Source of the DNA: DASUPK01 sp963833375
GTDB taxonomy: Bacteria > Actinomycetota > Thermoleophilia > Solirubrobacterales > 70-9
Assembly: GCA_963833375.1 (NCBI GenBank)
Contig: CAWHXR010000004.1
Location: forward strand, 62,001 to 126,000
Direction: 5' to 3'
DNA length: 64,000 bases
Of this stretch, positions 61,211 to 64,000 are shown one piece after another. The stretch's first letter is position 1. Each line of letters starts with the position of its first letter. The notes under the pieces are model-generated. The model saw only the letters and a program-made list of their open reading frames with translations, was not told the DNA's origin and made no database searches. Both the position numbers and the translations under genes were made by a program.

Positions 61211-62010
61211 GCCCGCCCGCCGACGAGGCCAAGCCGGTCGCGCTCAACGCAAGCAACCATGAGGTCTACGGAGCCCTGCGCGAGCCGGGCTGCCCGCTCT
61301 GCCGAACCGACGCGCGCAGCGAGGAGCGCTTGCTGACCAGTTTCGTCCGCGACGGGATCCTGAATCCAAACAGCCGCTACGCGTTCGTCGCCTCGGGTGG
61401 ATTCTGCCGGCGCCATGCCTGGGGGCTCCACGCCGTGGCGAGGTCTGAGGGAACCGGAGCCCCGATCGCCGGCGTCTACGGCCAGCTGGCCAACCGCGAT
61501 CTCGAGCGGCTGACCCAGCTCGTCCACAGCAGCCCGGGCCGGGCGGGACGCCGCGAGCTCGCCTCGGGGCTGGGCCGCAAGCGCAACTGCCAGGTCTGCG
61601 ATGCGCTGGCGAGGAGCCGAACGGGCCATGCCGCCTTTCTCTGCGAGCTCCTCGACGACGGGCCGGGGCGCTCCGTGTATCTCGGCTCCGATGGCGTTTG
61701 TGTCACTCACCTGGAGCTCGTCCTGGAGCAGTCGCTGAAGCGCGACCGAGACGGCGAGCAGGCGCGCTGGCTGCTCGAGGACTTCCGGACCCGTCTCGCC
61801 GAGCTACGCACGGAGCTGAGCGAGTACGACCGCAAGCGCAGCTACACGGCCGCCGACGAACCGAAGGGCAAGGAGCAGCGCTCCTGGACCGAGGTGATCC
61901 GCCGGTACGTGGGCGAGGACAAGCCCCGCCCGGATCGGATTGCCGGCTCGACGGGCTCCGCCCCGAATGGAGTCGGGTCGGTAGCGAAACAGGGAAGGAG
62001 CCCAAAATGA
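61207..62010 (+). CDS. CxxC protein, copy 2 (DUF6062-like)
   Basis: 267 residues, intact, ATG at 61207 overlapping copy 1. Cys pairs: EPGCPLCRTDARSEERLLTS, GGFCRRHAWGLHAVAR, then RKRNCQVCDALARSRTGHAA and GVCVTHLELVLEQSLKRD. The two CxxC plus two FCxxH/CxxH elements could bind two zinc ions or an iron-sulfur cluster. No membrane helix. The tail is hydrophilic. Function unknown; the pair travels with gcvT/gcvH here. Confidence 0.72.
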   Translation: MSPPADEAKPVALNASNHEVYGALREPGCPLCRTDARSEERLLTSFVRDGILNPNSRYAFVASGGFCRRHAWGLHAVARSEGTGAPIAGVYGQLANRDLERLTQLVHSSPGRAGRRELASGLGRKRNCQVCDALARSRTGHAAFLCELLDDGPGRSVYLGSDGVCVTHLELVLEQSLKRDRDGEQARWLLEDFRTRLAELRTELSEYDRKRSYTAADEPKGKEQRSWTEVIRRYVGEDKPRPDRIAGSTGSAPNGVGSVAKQGRSPK

Positions 62011-62468
62011 TGGAAACGCTCTCGCCGGTGGCCGTGCGCGTCCGGGCGGTCATTCATCTCGGCGGGGCGATCGTGGTCGCGCGAGAGCAACGGAGAGGAC
62101 GCACGCACACCACCTTGCCTGGCGGGCGGGTCAAGACCGGGGAGTCCCTCTCCGATGCGCTGGTGCGAGAGGTGCTGGAGGAGACGGGGTTGCGGATTAG
62201 CGTCGAGCAGCTCCTCTACCTGGCGGAGGTGACCGCACCGAACAAGCGTCACGACCTGAACGTGATCTTCCGCGGTGAAGCTCATGGCTCGGCAAAGCAC
62301 GGCGACGTTGACCTCGTTGGGATCGACGCGGACCCGAAGTCGGTGCTGCCGCCGATCCTCGACCGGATCCGCGAGGACCGCTTCGAAGGACTGGGTGACA
62401 AAGCCGAATTGCCGCAGGGCGGTCGCTGGTTGGGCAACCTCTGGGATTCGGCGCTGGAGGGGCTATGA
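62007..62468 (+). CDS. Nudix hydrolase
   Basis: 153 residues from ATG at 62007 (ATGA overlap; a second ATG follows immediately), with GGAAGGAG upstream. Hydrolyses a nucleoside diphosphate linked to another group. Nudix box complete: GGRVKTGESLSDALVREVLE, then ETGL, giving GX5EX7REVXEEXG. IHLGGAIVVAREQRRG precedes it and VTAPNKRHDLNVIFRGEA follows. The exact substrate cannot be told. Confidence 0.92.
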   Translation: MMETLSPVAVRVRAVIHLGGAIVVAREQRRGRTHTTLPGGRVKTGESLSDALVREVLEETGLRISVEQLLYLAEVTAPNKRHDLNVIFRGEAHGSAKHGDVDLVGIDADPKSVLPPILDRIREDRFEGLGDKAELPQGGRWLGNLWDSALEGL

Positions 62469-62623
62469 GCGCTCCGGTGGCGCCTTCAACGGGGAGCGAG
62501 CCGTCCGCCGCGGGGCCCGCCTACCGCGAGTTCGCCGCCCAGGGGAAGAAGGCCCTCGACCAGGGGGTCAGCCGACACGGCGGGGTCGCGTACCAGACCC
62601 GGCAGATCGGGGTCGAGCGCTGA
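62465..62623 (+). CDS. 52-residue protein of unknown function
   Basis: ATG at 62465 inside the Nudix stop (ATGA), ending TGA at 62623. Sequence elements: a flexible Ser/Ala/Pro-rich start, then PAYREFAAQGKKALDQGVSR and HGGVAYQTRQIGVER. No family. Tight overlap on both sides suggests it is translated as part of the operon. Confidence 0.5.
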   Translation: MSAPVAPSTGSEPSAAGPAYREFAAQGKKALDQGVSRHGGVAYQTRQIGVER

Positions 62624-63084
62624 CCGCACGCTTTGAGATCCCGGGAAAGCCGGAGCTCGAGCTCGACCATCTCCTGCTTGACGTCAACGGAACCCTGACC
62701 GATCGCGGACACCTGATCTCCGGTGTCGCCGAGCGGCTTGCGCAGCTCGGCGAGCAGCTTCGGGTGCAGCTGCTCTCCGCCGACACTTTCGGCACCCTCG
62801 ACGGCCTCGCGGGGCAGCTCGCGGTCGAGGGCCGGCGGGTGGCCACCGGGGCCGACAAGCGTGCCCTCGTCGAGGCGCTCGATTCGAACTGCTGCGCTGC
62901 GATCGGCAACGGCCGCAACGACGCCGAGATGCTGGCGGCGGTCCGGCTCGGGATCGCGGTGCTCGGCCCGGAGGGAACGAGCAGCGAGGCGATCGACGCC
63001 GCTGATCTCGTCTGCGGGTCGATCGAGAGCGCCCTCGACCTGCTGCTCGATCCACTGGCCATGGCCGCGACCCTGCGGCGCTGA
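62620..63084 (+). CDS. HAD-like protein (soluble P-type ATPase family)
   Basis: 154 residues if started at CTG (62620), which overlaps the upstream stop as CTGA; no ATG, GTG or TTG lies near. Motif I is DVNGTLTDRG, with Asn at the second Asp position, as in the COG4087 group; then LLSADTFGTLDGLAGQL (motif II region), GADKRALVEAL (Lys) and AIGNGRNDAEMLAAVRLGIA (motif IV). Likely a small phosphatase or phosphate binder. No membrane helix. Confidence 0.75.
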   Translation: MTARFEIPGKPELELDHLLLDVNGTLTDRGHLISGVAERLAQLGEQLRVQLLSADTFGTLDGLAGQLAVEGRRVATGADKRALVEALDSNCCAAIGNGRNDAEMLAAVRLGIAVLGPEGTSSEAIDAADLVCGSIESALDLLLDPLAMAATLRR

Positions 63085-63100
63085 TCGAGGCAACGCACTG

Positions 63101-64000
63101 ATGGCGACGGCTCCGACCAGCAAAGGCAAGCCCGGGCCCGCCGCCGAGTCGCTCTCCGCGGAGGACGCGCGCGAGACGCGCCGGCGCTCGGGCCTCAGGA
63201 TGGTCATCGCCCTCGGGATCGTCAGCCTGCTCGCCGACATGGTCTACGAGGGCGCGCGGAGCATCCTCGGACCCTTCCTCGTCACCCTTGGCGCCAGCGC
63301 CGCCACGGTGGGGCTGGTCTCGGGAATCGGGGAGTTCGCCGGCTACAGCGTTCGCTTCTTCGCCGGCTACGCGACCGATCGCACCCGCGAGTACTGGGCT
63401 CTGACGATCGGCGGCTACGCCCTGACGGTGATCTCGGTGCCGTTGATCGGCCTGGCCAACAGTGTCACCCTGGCCCTCGCGCTGGTCGTCGGCGAGCGAT
63501 TGGGCAAGGCGATCCGCTCCCCGGCCAAGGACACGATCCTCTCCTTCGCCACCGCTGAGATGGGCCGCGGCTATGGCTTCGGTCTCCACGAGGCGCTCGA
63601 TCAGACCGGGGCGGTGATCGGCCCGCTGCTCCTTGCCGCGATCCTCGCGCTCCACGAGGGCGATTACCGCCTCGCCTTCCTCTCTGGCGATCCCGGGAGC
63701 GCTGACCCTGGCGGCGTTGTTCTGGACCAAGCGGCGCTTCCCCGATCCGCACGGGCTTGAAGAGGTCCAGGAGAGCCAGGGAGACGGGGCGGTGACCCGA
63801 TCCCCGTCCTACCGGCGCTACATGGCCTTCACGTTCCTCGCGGTGCTGGGCTTCGCGCCCTTCCCCCTGATCGGCTACCACCTGGTCACCCAGAATGTGG
63901 TCGCCGACAGCACGGTGCCGCTGATCTTCGCTTTCGCGATGGCGGTCGACGCCTTAGTGGCGCTCGTCGCGGGCCGGATCTATGACCGTCGTGGGCTGCT
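63101..64000 (+). CDS. MFS transporter, 3' end beyond window (frameshifted near 63683)
   Basis: ATG at 63101. Membrane transporter of the major facilitator type. RMVIALGIVSLLADMVYEGA (helix 1), ILGPFLVTLGASAATVGLVS, then the loop motif FFAGYATDRTREYW (motif A-like), and AKDTILSFATAEMGRGYGFG, HEALDQTGAVIGPLLLAA. Near 63683 the frame shifts by one; the other frame goes on LAIPGALTLAALFWTKRRFP and, in the second half, FTFLAVLGFAPFPLIGYHLV up to the window edge. The substrate is unknown. Confidence 0.83.

Overview
The window is GC-rich, gene-dense DNA that looks like the chromosome of an actinobacterium, most likely of the Thermoleophilia/Solirubrobacterales type. That placement is inference. It rests on the base composition, many GTG/TTG starts, a complete six-gene Mce set, a division and cell-wall (dcw) cluster without ftsA, a MurE with the DNPR motif of meso-diaminopimelate enzymes, and several SnoaL/NTF2-like proteins.

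Layout. 1-6126: a truncated sulfatase on the minus strand faces an acetone-carboxylase operon in which the alpha and gamma subunits are fused. 6193-6403: two divergent tRNA genes, Leu(CAG) and Glu(CTC). 6404-10590: an accessory stretch of small secreted proteins, decayed NTF2-like copies, a 59-residue AT-hook-like protein and a broken secreted-protein gene. 10588-11502: an MBL-fold hydrolase. 11711-20666: six consecutive mce genes (mceA-F order) with overlapping stops and starts and no permease or ATPase gene beside them. 20877-22678: two tandem secreted Lys-tailed paralogues, each followed by a near-identical terminator.

22713-29276 is the most interesting part. A cobalamin riboswitch precedes five genes with overlapping ends: two secreted proteins with DUF4430 (transcobalamin beta-domain-like) folds, an ECF transporter T subunit, a fused double ECF ATPase, and an ECF S subunit joined to an extracellular alpha/alpha-barrel repeat domain. 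The two halves of animal transcobalamin or intrinsic factor thus appear as separate parts of a bacterial B12 importer.

29286-34607: a nitroreductase-family gene, glpD, a divergent Rho-like protein, a beta-lactamase-fold hydrolase and an unknown protein. 34838-41607: a Tad/Flp pilus locus (DUF192, two-component pair, cpaB, tadA, tadB, tadC), interrupted by a minus-strand macro-domain/AraC/VOC operon. 42139-58235: the dcw cluster mraZ-rsmH-ftsL-pbp-murE-murF-mraY-murD-ftsW-murG-murC-murB-ftsQ-ftsZ. A promoter overlapped by three MraZ-type boxes lies in front, and a separate probable promoter with a strong inverted repeat lies before ftsZ. 58293-64000: a decayed SRPBCC gene, an NTF2-like gene, gcvT and gcvH, two CxxC-protein paralogues, a Nudix hydrolase, a 52-residue ORF, a HAD-like protein and a truncated MFS transporter.

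Many otherwise well-conserved genes are broken by a single-base shift (mceA, mceB, mceE, gcvT, gcvH, a response regulator, a nitroreductase, the MFS transporter and others). The breaks often lie in short G/C runs. Residual sequencing error is the likeliest cause of most of them, so they are annotated as one gene with the shift marked. The regions at 7.1-8.4 kb, 9.2-10.4 kb and 58.3-58.75 kb look more like real decay.
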